Shown one piece after another: positions 11,100-21,995 of a stretch of DNA of 64,000 bases; positions within the stretch are counted from its first letter, which is position 1; each line of letters opens with the position of its first letter. The DNA comes from Avena insularis (lineage: Eukaryota > Streptophyta > Magnoliopsida > Poales > Poaceae), in NCBI GenBank assembly GCA_023614405.1, contig CM042689.1:305451132-305515131 (forward strand). Direction: 5' to 3'. The notes beneath the pieces are model-generated. The model made no database searches, had not been told where the DNA came from, and saw only the letters and a list, made by a program, of their open reading frames with translations. The position numbers were made by a program, and so were the translations under genes.

Positions 11100-12220
11100 T
11101 GGGCACAACCCATATTCTCATTCCTCAAAGAAGAGATCTTGCCGGACGATGAGGTTATGGCCAGGAAGATAGTGAGAAGAGCAAAAGCCTACACAATCAT
11201 AAATAATGAGCTTTATAAGAGAAGTGTGACAAATGTACTACAACGATGCGTTGACTCGGCAGAAGGGCAGGAAATCCTCTTGGATATACATCAAGGAGAA
11301 TGTGGGCATCACGCCTCGTCTAGAGCCCTAGTGGCCAAAGCATTTAGGCATGGATTTTATTGGCCAACTGCGCTGAAGGAAGCAAAGAAATTGGTAACAA
11401 AATGTAATGGTTGCCAGAGATATGCCAGCAAGATACATCTGCCTTCATCCGAGTTAAAAACAATACCAATCACTTGGCCATTTTCTGTGTGGTGTTTAGA
11501 TATGGTAGGTCCATTTAAGCCGGCTCGCGGCGGAATGACTCATATTCTGGTCATGGTGGACAAATTCACAAAGTGGATAGAAGTAAAGCCAATAAGAAAA
11601 TGTGACGGCCCACAACGGTGAAATTCCTCAAAGATATTATCTTGAGATATGGATACCCACACAGTATCATCACGGATAATGGCACAAACTTCGCTGAAGG
11701 AGCCTTTGCTAGATTCTGCCAAGAGAAACACATAAAACTAGATGTTGCCTCGGTGGCTCACCCGACATCGAATGGGCAAGTAGAAAGATCAAACGGACTG
11801 GTATTGTCAGGTATAAAACCTCGGCTGATTGAACCGCTGCAGAGGTCGGCAGGATGCTGGATTGAGGAACTTCCAGCAGTGCCGTGGAGCCTCAGGACCA
11901 CCCCAAATAGATCGACGGGGTATACCCCGTTCTTTCTCGTATATGGGGCAGAATCTTTACTTCCAGCTGACATAATGCATGACTCGCCAAGAGTGGCCCA
12001 ATACACAATTTCCAAAGTAAACGAAATATCACGGCAAGATGATGTGGACTTGCTAGAAGAAGCAAGAGAATTGGCACTCTCAAGATCAGCTATTTATCAG
12101 CAAGAGCTTAAACGATATCATAGTAAGAAGGTCAGTCCAAGAGTTTTTAAAGAAGAAGATCCAGTTCTTCGGCTAGTGCAACGCACAGCCGGCATGCATA
12201 AGCTCTCACCCCCATGGTAA
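11100..12220 (+). pseudogene. Element H integrase
   Basis: The zinc-binding N-terminal part has the H-H-C-C order (GECGHHASSRALV ... VTKCNGCQRY, about 11298-11420). The core keeps all three acidic residues: D of WCLDMVGPF (about 11495), D of ITDNGTNF (about 11672) and E of NGQVERSNG (about 11780). The C-terminal part has RTTPNRSTGYTPFFLVYGAE. A one-base frame change near 11612-11620 splits the core. Integrase would have joined the cDNA to the chromosome and made the 5-bp duplication. Confidence 0.88.
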
Positions 12221-13243
12221 GGCCTATTTATCGTGAGTAAAGCATTACACAACGATGCATACTACTTGATTGACACTTAGACACCAGAAAAGAACAAGGA
12301 AAGCAAGTCCGGAGATGAATCAAAAAGACCATGGAACGTGGCCTTACTTCGTCCGTTTTACACTTAGAAGACCTGTATTGCATCTAGTGACGTGGTGTAT
12401 CAAATTGATGTATCAGACATATATCAACAGTAACTCGGGGACTGCCCCATGTTATTCGTCATTTTTAACTATATATGAAACTTTGGCAACTCGAGCAGTG
12501 ACTCGGGGACTGCCCCATGTTATTCATCATTTTTAACTATGTATGAAACTTCAGCAACCCGAGCAATAACTCGGGGACTTCCTCACGATGTTTGTCATTT
12601 TTGCGTATGTATGAAAATTCGGTGACTCGAGCAGTAACTCGGGGACTACCCCATACTGTTTGTCCACTTGGTTATAGATGGAACCTCGGGAACCCAAGCA
12701 ATAACTCGGGGACTGCCCCGACTAATTTATCATCAGTCACAGATGTGATATAAAATTGCTTGGAAACCAGAGAAATAACGCAGAGGAAACGACCAACAAT
12801 TCAAACTATCATAGTCACACGAATGATAACATCAACAATTCGAGATATAACGAGGAAAGTACCCTATTTATATCGTTTTACCAACAGATAACTCGGAAAA
12901 GGTAGTAAGTCCATCAGTTTAAAAGATATATGGTCTTAGGACTCATAGTCTTTGAGAAGGAAATTGCAAAACCGAAAGTTTTACAACTAAGAATAGATTA
13001 AAAACACGAGATGGATGCCAAACATAAATCAGACAAATGAAAAATATGATTCGGATTTACGAATTAAAGTTTAGCAAAGCAAAGATACGAATCACATAAC
13101 TCAACTAGATAGAGTAATAACAATTACTATGGCATAAGAGGCCAAAGGCAAAACGGTTCACATTGTACCAAAAGGCGGATAACTGTTTTAAGACAGCATA
13201 CACCCGACATACTAGGGACTTAAACAAATAAGAGTTGTTGAAC
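12221..13243 (+). other. Non-coding spacer of element H between integrase and antisense gene
   Basis: About 1 kb without a convincing ORF on either strand. Its left part holds the 68-bp tandem repeats (12433-12724); the right part is AT-rich single-copy sequence that ends at the stop codon of the antisense gene (13244-13246). Confidence 0.7.
12433..12724 (+). repeat. 68-bp tandem repeat, about 4.3 copies
   Basis: The block ACTCGGGGACTGCCCC recurs at 12433, 12501, 12569, 12637 and 12704, a spacing of 68, 68, 68 and 67. Between the blocks the text (TCATTTTTAACTATATATGA...CTCGAGCAGTG) is also repeated with substitutions. It lies just behind the integrase. Confidence 0.92.
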
Positions 13244-16200
13244 CTAAACATCGGCAGTGGCCGAATCACCTGTGGGAGGAACAGTAGTGGCACTAGGGGT
13301 TTCTGACATGGGTATCTCGGACGCAGTCGGGACTACCTCAGTTTCCTTAAAAGGTGCATCCTTAGGAACTGGGGGCTCCAAGGTTGTTTGGGCCTCTGCG
13401 GAGGTTACCTCGGCATCGACGGAGGCCGCAGTAATGTCTTGGGCAGGCTCTGGCTGCTGGGAGACATCAGCTTGGGCTCGAGAAGCTTCAGTTCCTTTAG
13501 ACGAGGATCGAGCCTCGTCATCCCCATCGGAGCTATCGTTGGAATCATTGTCATTATCAGAATCTTCCTCCGATCATTCCTGATCAGCAGAATCACCACC
13601 AGATTCATCTTCAGCCTCAGCATCATCTTCGGCCGGGTTAGGAAGAAAACTCGGACCCTCGATCCAATGATGCACATCAGCATACTCGATAAGCTGGAAG
13701 GCACGGGCTTGGCGACGAGCAAGAAAATCCGGATTCTCAATCCAAGGAGAGCCAGTGCACAAGTTCATCAGAATATCGAGGGAAAGATCCTCGTACCATG
13801 ACAAAACAGCAGTAAGCGCCATATTAGCACCAGCTCATCGAGCAGATTCCCTCCAAAGATTCAGTTGAGTCTGGGATTCCATTAACCTCGCCACAAGCAC
13901 TTCTACTTCGTCAATCTTTAGTTCATTCGGCCAGAGGACATGGTAGGCTCGAATAGCTGCTCGCACCAGATATTTTCCCATAACTTTCATTGGCCCAATA
14001 GCAGCAGCAATGGCAATCAAGAAATCTTCCATGGAATATTCTTGATTCGGAGCAACGGGAACACCTCGGCGCTCACGAGAAGAAATCACAGCCTTGGAGC
14101 TCATAGGTTTAGCTTCTGGAAAATGATCTAAAGGAAAGGAAGTCAGAAAAGTTAAGACAAGCAAGGGGAAAGAATAACTCGACAAGAAACATAAACTTAC
14201 GGTGGATGTAACTCAGCATTTTCTGGAGATCTCGGGACCAGTCGGCCTTAGTCTTCTCAAAACGAGTCATTTCTTTGCTCATCGCCTGGTTCTTTAGCTC
14301 GGCAGCATCAAGAAGTTCCTTGTCCTTCTGAAGCTGCAGACTTAGTCGGTTCTTTTCCTCAGAGAACTCCTGATCAATCTTATCTAACTCAGACTTCTGG
14401 GAGAGCTTAAGAGATTCAACCTCGGCGCGTAACCAGGTTATCTCGTTATCCTTTTCCTTAAGTTGTGCCGAGTGAGCGGCAACTTGTTCTAAAAAGTGCA
14501 GCATCATATCAGGCATAGATATGCATTCTTGATGCGACGCTACAAGTGTTTGTAACTCGGCTATACCAAAGTCGGAGGTCGTAAGATACCCAAGATTTAC
14601 CTCGAACAAAAGTCGGTAAGTTAAAAGGCAAAAGGAGTAACTAACCTTCAAGAGCGCCAACTTTCTTGGTAAGACGGGTATTCATATTGTTGACACTAGC
14701 TGCACAACAACAAGATAGAAGTTGGTACAGAAACTAAACTTTTTTTACAAGGGTAAAAAAACTAACGAACCAAATAGTTTACCAGTTTTCTTCACAACAA
14801 GGACAATTTGCTCAAATTTATCTTGAAGTTTCTTATGCGCAAAGAGCAACCTTTGAAATTCGTCCGTCCACCGATCATGAGCAACCTAAAGATAACAACA
14901 AGTTACACAAAGTAAAACAGATTCGAATCAAGTAAAACTTGACTCGAATGTAGATGGCTGGATATTCAAAAGTAAAATAGATCCGAATCAAGTAAAACTT
15001 GACTCGAATCTAGATGGCTGGATATTCAAAAGTAAAACAGATCCGAATCAAGTAAAACTGGACTCAAATCTAGATGGCTGGATATTCAAAAGTAAAATAG
15101 ATTCGAATCAAGTAAAACTTGACTCGAATCTAGATGGCTGGATATTCAAAAGCAAAACAGATCCGAATCAATTAAAACTTGACTCGAATCTAGAGGGCTA
15201 GATAGTTAAAGTAAAACAGATCCGAATCAACTAAAACTTAACTCGAATCTAGATAACTGGATATTCAAAAGTAAAACAGATCCGAATCAAGTAAACTTGA
15301 CTCGGATCTAGATGGCGAAATATTCAAAACCACGGTTGATCCGAATCACGAAGAAATTTGACTCGACAAGTAGGTATATTTGAAACAAGTAAAAGCTTCC
15401 AAACGAATAACAAATCATCCGGTTGCAAGCTTCTGGGACTAGTGTGTATATAGTATCATATGAATAACAAACAAAGTATCAATTGAGGCGCTTACCTCGT
15501 TCATCTTATCACTTTCGAGGACAATCTTAGCAGCCATATGCAAGCGACTGCTGATGTCGGAAAGCTAGAACAATTGGCTACTCGGATTGCCTTCAAGTTG
15601 ATCAGCGACATTCCAGTTATTGGCATACTCCACCAGCGAGCCGAGGCTATTCCCGCTCTCAGTGCGTGTCAACACTTTACCTCGGGCCTCTTGCGTAACT
15701 GCCGCTGCCGGACTCTTATGAAGAATAAGTTGTGTATCGGCGACAAGGGCGACACCAGGTTTAGCGGTAGAAGCTCCCTTATGAAGTATATCAGCAATGT
15801 CGGGCTGAGAAGAGCTTGTTGGCCCCTTCTGTGATGGCAAGGATTTAGCGGCAACAACTTTCTTGCTCTTGGCAGGAACTTCGGCAGGGCCAACAACTTG
15901 AGCACTGGGGGCCACGTCCTTGGCGGCACGAGGAACACCAGTCTCCAAAGGGGCCGAGTTAGTGGTAACCTCGGTAGAAATTGGAGCAGGAGCTGGAACA
16001 GCGGTGGTCGAAGGATCATTGGGGGAAACCTCGGGAGTTTTGAGGGGGACAGCAGAGTCGGCCAGGTGATCCGGCATTGGGGTATCGTTGGAGACAACGG
16101 GGGGGGGGAGCAATGGGATCATATCGACGAGGAGATGCGTTAGTCGGCGCTGAAGGAGAATCCGCACGAGGAGGACTGGGAACCCAAACATCCTCCGGAG

Positions 16201-17777
16201 GTGAGGGAGAAGGCGGCCGAGTAGTATGAGATGTCATACTCGGACCGCTTGGATTTGCGGAAAGTGGTTCTCTGCAAGAAAGTAGAAGTTGATTCAGAAA
16301 TAGAAAGAGAGAAACAAGAAATACAAATGAAAATATAAAGGGAAACTTACCCAGTAACCCCAGGCATGGTCTTACGCCTCAGAATGTGCTGAGAAGATTT
16401 CTTGGTTCACTTCTTGGGGGCAACACCAGAAGGATCCGTCGAAGCGGTGCGCTTCTTCAAAGCAACAGGAGCTTCAGAAGCAAGAGGCTCGACCTCGTGC
16501 ACCTGGACAGCTTGATTAGCTAGGAAAGAAGGAGCCAGAAATTCGTAAGATATAGGCACCGCGGCAACTACCTTGAGAATTTGGACGTCGTCCGAATCAC
16601 CTTCATCAGCACGGGCCGAGGTCTTGCTCCAGGCGCAAACAGGAGCAGCTTCCGGCTTAGGGATGAACTCCTCCGGATCAGGTTCTCCGTTGTCCGGGGT
16701 ATTGCGGTCAGCGGTCCAAGGAAGAGCCAAAACCTCGGCGTCTTCTGTGGTCTGCTCCGCAAACCTCTGCGGGAAAAGCGGACGAGAGTTAGCGAAAAAA
16801 CAATGGAAGAATAACTCGGAAGAATCCACCTAAGTTTAATTTACCTGAGGAGGAGGATTCCCGTGAGAAAATGGCCTCATTCCCCACATACATTCCTCGG
16901 GCATCTCAGTCTTGAAAATAGCCCGGACACGTTTATAAATCTGGCAATCGTCAAGCTCAACCTTAGAAACTCGGTTGGGATCCAAAGGACCACTCATGTA
17001 GCAGAGCTTGTGGGAGCGAAGCTAGAAGGGGCAGATTTGGCTGCTAACAAACTTAGTCATCAAATATTCACCCCGGAGCCCAACATGAGTCAACTCCTTA
17101 AGTCGGAGCTCGAATGCCTCGGCAGGAGCATGAGTCTTCCTCGGATTATAGAGCCAGTTCTTCTTTGAAGGAGGACCGATAGAGAAAGTGGGGAACCGAA
17201 TCTTATCTTCTGCTTCGGTATTCTTGACATAGAAAAATGATCTATGCCACTTCTTACAAAACTCGAGGCCCACAACACGGGGGAATACGGAGTTTTTCCG
17301 AGGTGTAATGGAGGCGGCCCCGCATTGGGTGAGAGATTTCTCAGAAGGACGGAGAGATTTATCCGGCACCACGTTAGCTCGGATTTGAAAGAATTTGGAC
17401 CATACATCTACAGAAGGACAAAGGCGGAAATACCCCTCCGAAGCCGAGATAAAGGCTGACAGACAAGCTACGGCATTAGCCGACAAGTGATGCGGCTGAA
17501 GGCCGAAGTAATCTAAGAAGCTCCTGGCGAAATCACTAAGAGGGAGGCCGATTCCATGAGCAAAATGGGACATGAAAACTACGAACTCACCCTCATCAAG
17601 TACGGGGGAGGATTCTTTGCCGGGTAAGCGACAGTTTACCTCGGCAGGAATTCGGCGAGTCTTGATCAGCCACTCAACCTCCCGGCGAGTAACCGTGGAA
17701 CCTTGCCAGGAACCCTGTTTTGGACCCGCCGTAAGATCTTCTTCCCCGATGAGAGCGCCGCTGATGGAGCTAGACAT
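13244..17777 (-). pseudogene. Antisense spliced gene of element H (Transposase_28-like, coiled coil)
   Basis: This gene is read against the element. Exons inferred from GT/AG sites that keep frame: 17777-16845, 16766-16351, 16271-15496, 14885-14783, 14699-14646, 14560-14211 and 14127-13244. The first exon starts MSSSISGALIGEEDL and holds the conserved domain (EVEWLIKTRRIPAEV, GLPLSDFARSFLDYFGLQPHHL, FPRVVGLEFCKKWHRSFFYV), which fits Transposase_28 (PF04195, 'putative gypsy type transposon') as I recall it. The third exon is Pro/Ser/Ala-rich; later exons form a coiled coil (LKEKDNEITWLRAEVESLKL) and an acidic Ser-rich tail. Breaks: TAG at 17022-17024, TGA at 16407-16409 and a frameshift at the G run near 16100. 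The function is unknown; despite the Pfam name nothing here shows transposase chemistry. Element E2 carries a relative at 37875-41497. Confidence 0.72.
14911..15366. repeat. 60-bp tandem repeat, seven full copies, in an intron of the antisense gene
   Basis: AGTAAAACAGATYCGAATCA followed by AGTAAAACTTGACTCGAATC and AGATGGCTGGATATTCAAA recurs at 14911, 14971, 15031, 15091, 15151, 15210 and 15270, with a decayed eighth unit to about 15366. Spacing is 60 (59 once). It lies wholly inside the inferred intron 15495-14886 of the antisense gene. Confidence 0.93.
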
Positions 17778-18140
17778 GGGCTCGTCGGAGGAATCAACGG
17801 AAGAATAACTAACGGCGGGGAGAGGCCTAGAAGTGCAGGGCCCCGTCGGGACGGCGACGGACGCAGCGGCGGAACAGAGAAAGAACCACCGCAGGAAATC
17901 GAAGAAAACTAGAAGAACACCTAACGCAGAAACCTAGCGGCAGCGCTGTAGAAAAGCTCACCGGCAAAAACAAGAAAGCGGGGGTGCAACGGCGAGGTCA
18001 CGAGAGCCAGAGAGCTGCAGCGGGTCCATCAAGGAGAAACTGCGGTGGCGCAGCTACTGGAGCGCGAGGTGGCGGCAGCGCGAGGAGGATGACAAAGGGA
18101 GTGGGGAGGGGAAAAGTGAATCGACCCACCCCACTCCCCT

Positions 18141-18150
18141 CCTTATAACC
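18141..18150 (-). promoter_or_regulatory. TATA-like box of the antisense gene in H
   Basis: On the minus strand GGTTATAAGG lies about 365 bases upstream of the ATG at 17777, with ACGTGG just before it. The antisense gene of E2 has GGTTATAAAT in the corresponding place. The stretch 17778-18140 would be its 5' UTR; it has no other feature that I can support. Confidence 0.5.
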
Positions 18151-18610
18151 ACGTACGGTAAGCGATAGTGGGATCGTGGCTGTGCCGCAGTAACCGCGTA
18201 ATCGCGTGTATCACCCAACCGCGGACGGAGAGTGGAGCCACAACGATGACCACACGGTGCGAGAGGAGATCAGGCCATCTGACCGTTGAGTTTATTGAAG
18301 CATCACTGCGCCAACGCGACGGGTGCAGTAATCACTATAGCGTGTCAGCAAGCACTCTAGCAGAACAAAAAACTAGGCCGCAGTGATGATTGGCGCACGT
18401 AAGACGAGGCTTACTCTAGAATCCAAGTAGATACCCCGGAAAAGAGAGAATAACTCGGAGCACAATTCATACCTCGGTAAAAGAGGATGAAGAGAAGGAG
18501 GACATCTAAAAAAGAGCATCAGCTAAGAAATACCTCGGACAAGAAATTAGAAGGAATGAATATCTGGAAACTGATTTGGCCCGGTCGAAGTTTCCGGCAG
18601 GACCGCACCA

Positions 18611-18623
18611 GCTTCGGGACTAA
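18611..18623 (+). promoter_or_regulatory. Polypurine tract region of element H
   Basis: The bases GCTTCGGGACTAA lie directly before the 3' LTR. The purine run is short and broken, but its position is fixed by the LTR border at 18624. Confidence 0.5.
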
Positions 18624-19418
18624 TGTTGGGTGGATGACCCCAGGTAGGGTCAAGATAGCGGAAAGAAGGAAAGAACCTTTCTTACCATAGGCCGAATTAT
18701 AAGCTAAGTCAGCCAAGTCTTCCAAGACTCGGCCGAATGAGCCATGGTTTGGCAAGAATCGAGTGAGTAACACCTTACTCGGCCGACGTGTGCGCTAAGT
18801 CGGCCGAGTACGATTAATCAGTTCGTATGCAGGCGGAGGCCGAGCCGAGTTATGCAAGACAAGGCTGAGTAAAGGGAGGATTGTAGGATAAGGAGAAGGA
18901 TCCCAGAGTCAAATCCAAGCTACTAGCTAGGAGGAATCTACACAAGACCAAGCACTAAGGACAAAGAGCAGAGCCACAGAGGGGCAGACAAGCGTCACAG
19001 AGGTGACAGTGGGGATGCCCGAGGATCACATGCGGGGGTCTCTGGATCTTTTCCGCCGATAGAGGGGGGACACGGAAAGGAGTCCGCCGAGTTACCACTT
19101 TGGGACAAGCATATTCTAGGAATATGCTTGCCACGTCAGCCCTAGAAGGAACCAAGGGACCGCTTTATAAGGAGGGGCACGGGTTCCTGGAGGGGGATCG
19201 ATTCATTTGAGACCGTAGGGTTCGCATAGTGGTTTTCTTCCTCCTCTCCATGATACAGCTCTAGGAGCACTTGTAACTTGATTGAGGAGAAATAATGATC
19301 TAAGTTCTAGTCAGTTGTGTGTAGAAATCACTACATCTTCCCTCCCCAGATCCCACTCGCATCCATTGGGCCCATACTTTAGCCTACCCATGGCATCTGC
19401 CGTGCCACCGCCACGACA
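18624..19418 (+). repeat. 3' LTR of element H
   Basis: Starts TGTTGGGTGGATGACCCC and ends CCGCCACGACA; full-length match to 4748-5544. The TATA-like CTTTATAAGG is kept at 19163-19172. The duplication AATTG follows at 19419-19423, after which copia element C continues in frame. Confidence 0.93.
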
Positions 19419-20843
19419 AATTGTGACTTAGAGTCATCCGGATCGGTGTCAAAGCGAGCATCGATGTAACACCTTGTGACGAGCTCTTCTTCACCTCTAT
19501 ATACGAGAAACATGTCTTTAGTTCTTCTTAAGTACTTAAAGACATCATTGAATTCCTTCCAGTGTTTCAAACCTGGATCAGATTGGTATCTGCTAGTTAA
19601 ACTAATAGCATGTGCCACATCTGGACTTGTACATAGCATAGCATACATAAGAGAACCTATGGCTGAGGCATAGGGGACACGGTCCATCATTTCTCTATCT
19701 ATTGGACAGATGACAGTGGAATTTCATGTGTAGGGGTGAAATCTGTAGATCTACGAAGGAACACCAAAAGCGAAGGCAGCTCTCTGGGTCCCTACCGACG
19801 CTGGAGTGCGAAAGCATGGGGAGTGAACAGGATTAGATACCCTGTTAGTCCATGCCGTAAACGATGAGTGTCTGCCCTTGGTCTACGTGGATAAGGGCCC
19901 AGCTAACGCGTGAAACACTCCGCCTGGGGAGTACGGTCGCAAGACCGAAACTCATCGCTCGACTTTGAGTCTTACTCAAAACCGTACCTTGCAACATCAG
20001 TAAGAATCCTTTCTTACTTCCGTCCATTTTGAACTTCTTCAAAATCTTGTCATGATATGTACTTTGTGACAATCCTATTAAGAGTCTTGATCTATCTCTA
20101 TAGATCTTGATGCCTAATATGTTTGCAGCTTCACCAGGATCTTTCATTGAAAACTTACTATTTAAGTAATCCTTTACGCTTTTCAAAAGTTCTATGTCAT
20201 TTCTAATCAATAATATGTCATCCACATATAAAAAATACAATAGAGCTCCCACTCACTTTCTTGTAAATACAAGCTTCTCCGATGGTTCGGACAAATCCAA
20301 AACCTTTGATGACTTCATAAAATCAGAGATTCCAACTTCGGGATGCTTGCTTCAATCCATATATGTATCATTGAAGTTTGCATACCTTGTTAGTATCCTT
20401 AGGATCGACAAAACCTTTTTGTTGTATCATATACAACTCTTCATGAATGTTTCCATTAAGAAACACTGTCTTGACATCCATCTGCCAGATTTCGTAATCG
20501 AAAAATGCAGCAATTGATAACATAATCCTAACAGACTTTAACATTGCTACTGGTGAGAAAGTCTCATCGTAGTTAGCTCCTTAAATTTTTCGGAACCCCT
20601 TTGCTACAAGTCGAGCTTTATAGACGGTCACATTACCGTCAACATCCGTTTTATGTCTGAAAATCCATATATTCTCAACGGCCTTTCGGTCATGAGGTAA
20701 GTCTACCAAAGTCCAAACTTGGTTATCATACACGGATTACATCTCAGATTGCATGGCTTCTAGCCATTTGTTGGAATCCTGGCTTATCGTTGCTTCATCA
20801 TACTTCACAGGGTCATCACTTTCATCTATCATGAAATTGAGGG
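19419..20843 (-). pseudogene. Copia element C, reverse transcriptase and start of RNase H
   Basis: Read on the minus strand from 20843: KARLVAKGF, GANYDETFSPVA, QMDVKTVFLNGN, the catalytic box YVDDILL at about 20217-20228, FSMKDPGEAANILGIKIYRD, and after an interruption VPYASAIGSLMYAM and RYQSDPGLKHW. RNase H begins at DARFDTDPDD. A stop lies in KGFRKI*GANYDE (near 20582). The frame is interrupted by a 255-base foreign insert at 19709-19963. The catalytic aspartates are intact but the gene is dead. Confidence 0.88.
19716..19954 (+). pseudogene. rrn18: NUMT: partial mitochondrial 18S (small-subunit) rRNA
   Basis: The stretch contains universal small-subunit rRNA landmarks in correct order: GTGTAGGGGTGAAAT, GAAGGAACACCAAAAGCGAA, AACAGGATTAGATACCCTG (E. 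coli 785-805 region), GCCGTAAACGATGAGTGT, AGCTAACGCGTGAAACACTC and CGCCTGGGGAGTACGGTCGC. GATGAGTGT and ACGCGTGAAACACTCC match my memory of plant mitochondrial 18S; the plastid 16S has GATGGATACTAGGCG-type sequence at this place. It covers roughly E. coli positions 680-910. Several differences from the remembered sequence look like C-to-T changes at CpG, as in an old methylated nuclear copy. It sits inside the RT frame of copia element C with 7 and 9 filler bases at the junctions. It is a non-functional fragment. Confidence 0.9.
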
Positions 20844-21995
20844 CTAGATTGCGTACAGTTCTGGAGTTATACGTATCCTGTCTAACCTGCGAGGTTCGGT
20901 AACACTCTCTATCGGAGTTTCATGAGAAGGGGTTGGTACCTCATCATAATTTCCTTCTTTCATTGGTGGATTCAACATTGGAACAGATTTTGGCACTGCG
21001 CTACTCGCCACTTCTGGAGGAGGAGGTTCGATAACCTCGTCGAGTTCTACCTTTCTACTACTCACACCTTTTGATAGAAACTCTTTTTCTAGAAAGGATC
21101 CATTCTTGGCGACAAACAATTTGCCTTCGGATGGATGATAGAAGGTGTACCCAATTGTTTCTTTTGGGTATCCTATGAAGATGCATTTTTCCGCTTTGGG
21201 TTCGAGCCTATGAGGTTGAAGTTTCTTCACATAAGCATCACATCCCCAAACTTTTAGAAATGACAGCTTAGCTTTTCTACCAAACCATAATTCATACGGT
21301 GTCATTTCAACGGATTTTGATGGTGCCCTATTTAAAGTGAATGCAACAGTCTCTAATGCATGACCCCAAAATGATAATGGCAAATCTGTAAGGGACATCA
21401 TAGATCGTACCATATCTAATAGGGTTTAAGCGTTCGGATACACCATTACGCTATGGTTTTCTGGCGAGAGTGAGTCGTGAAACAATTCCACATTGTCTCA
21501 TATGTTCTGCCAAACTCGTAACTAAGATATTCTCCTCCGTGATCGATCGTAGAAACTTAATCTTTTGGTTACGATGATTTTCTACTTCACTCTGAAATTC
21601 TTTGAACTTTTCAAATGTTTCATACTTGTGTTTCATTAAGTAAATATACCCATATCTACTTAAATAATTTGTGAAGGTTACAAAATAGTGATATCTGCCA
21701 CGTGCCAACACATTCATCAGTCCACATACATCGATATGTATTATTTCTAACAAGTCAGCCGCACGCTCCATTATTCCGAAGAACAGAGTTCTAGCCATCT
21801 TGCCCATAAGGCATGGTTTACATGTTTCAAATGATTCATAATCAAGTGATTCAAGTAGTCCATAAGAGTGGAACTTCTTCATGTGATTTACACCAAGATT
21901 CATAATCAAGTGATTCAAGCAGTCCATCAGAATGGAATTTGGGCTCCAACGATTGGAGTATCGCGTACAACACAAGAGTGTAGTCATCAAACTTT
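20844..21995 (-). pseudogene. Copia element C, integrase
   Basis: From 21995 downward the minus strand reads the GAG-preintegrase zinc region (LLESLDYESFETCKPCLMGKM), the integrase core (LEIIHIDVCGLM, HYFVTFTNYLSRYGYIYLM, then FWGHALETVAFTLNRAPSKS) and the C-terminal part (PYELWFGRKAKLSFLKVWGCDAYV). A frame change separates 21451-21995 from 20844-21413. About 64 bp around GATTCATAATCAAGTGATTC are duplicated in tandem (units start at 21833 and 21897), disturbing the zinc region. The N-terminal remainder with gag is cut off by element D at 21996. Confidence 0.85.

Larger units (their letters stand above)
4748..19418 (+). mobile_element. Gypsy element H (Tat-like), complete with both LTRs
   Basis: Two direct LTRs (4748-5544 and 18624-19418, both TGTTGG...CGACA) enclose PBS, gag, protease, RT, RNase H and integrase in gypsy order. 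Next come a tandem-repeat region, a spliced antisense gene and the polypurine tract. The 5-bp target duplication AATTG is at 4743-4747 and 19419-19423, interrupting copia element C. Total 14.7 kb. The LTRs differ by roughly 4-5 percent by eye, so the insertion is not very recent. The long 3' region with an antisense gene and the PBS type fit the Tat lineage (Grande-like); the family name is not certain. Confidence 0.93.

Noticed and set aside
13257..13583. Plus-strand ORF of 108 codons (Ser/Val-rich)
   Set aside because: Complement of the acidic Ser-rich last exon of the antisense gene in H.
14911..15366. CRISPR-like array
   Set aside because: The 60-bp units are repeated over their whole length with no unique spacers; this is an ordinary tandem repeat in a plant retroelement.
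17022..17777. DNA transposase (from the Pfam name Transposase_28)
   Set aside because: No DDE or other catalytic pattern is visible, and the gene is always inside LTR elements here; the Pfam name is historical.
19716..19954. Functional or plastid 16S rRNA gene
   Set aside because: Only about 240 bases are present, without either end, and the signature bases around GATGAGTGT fit the mitochondrial and not the plastid gene.
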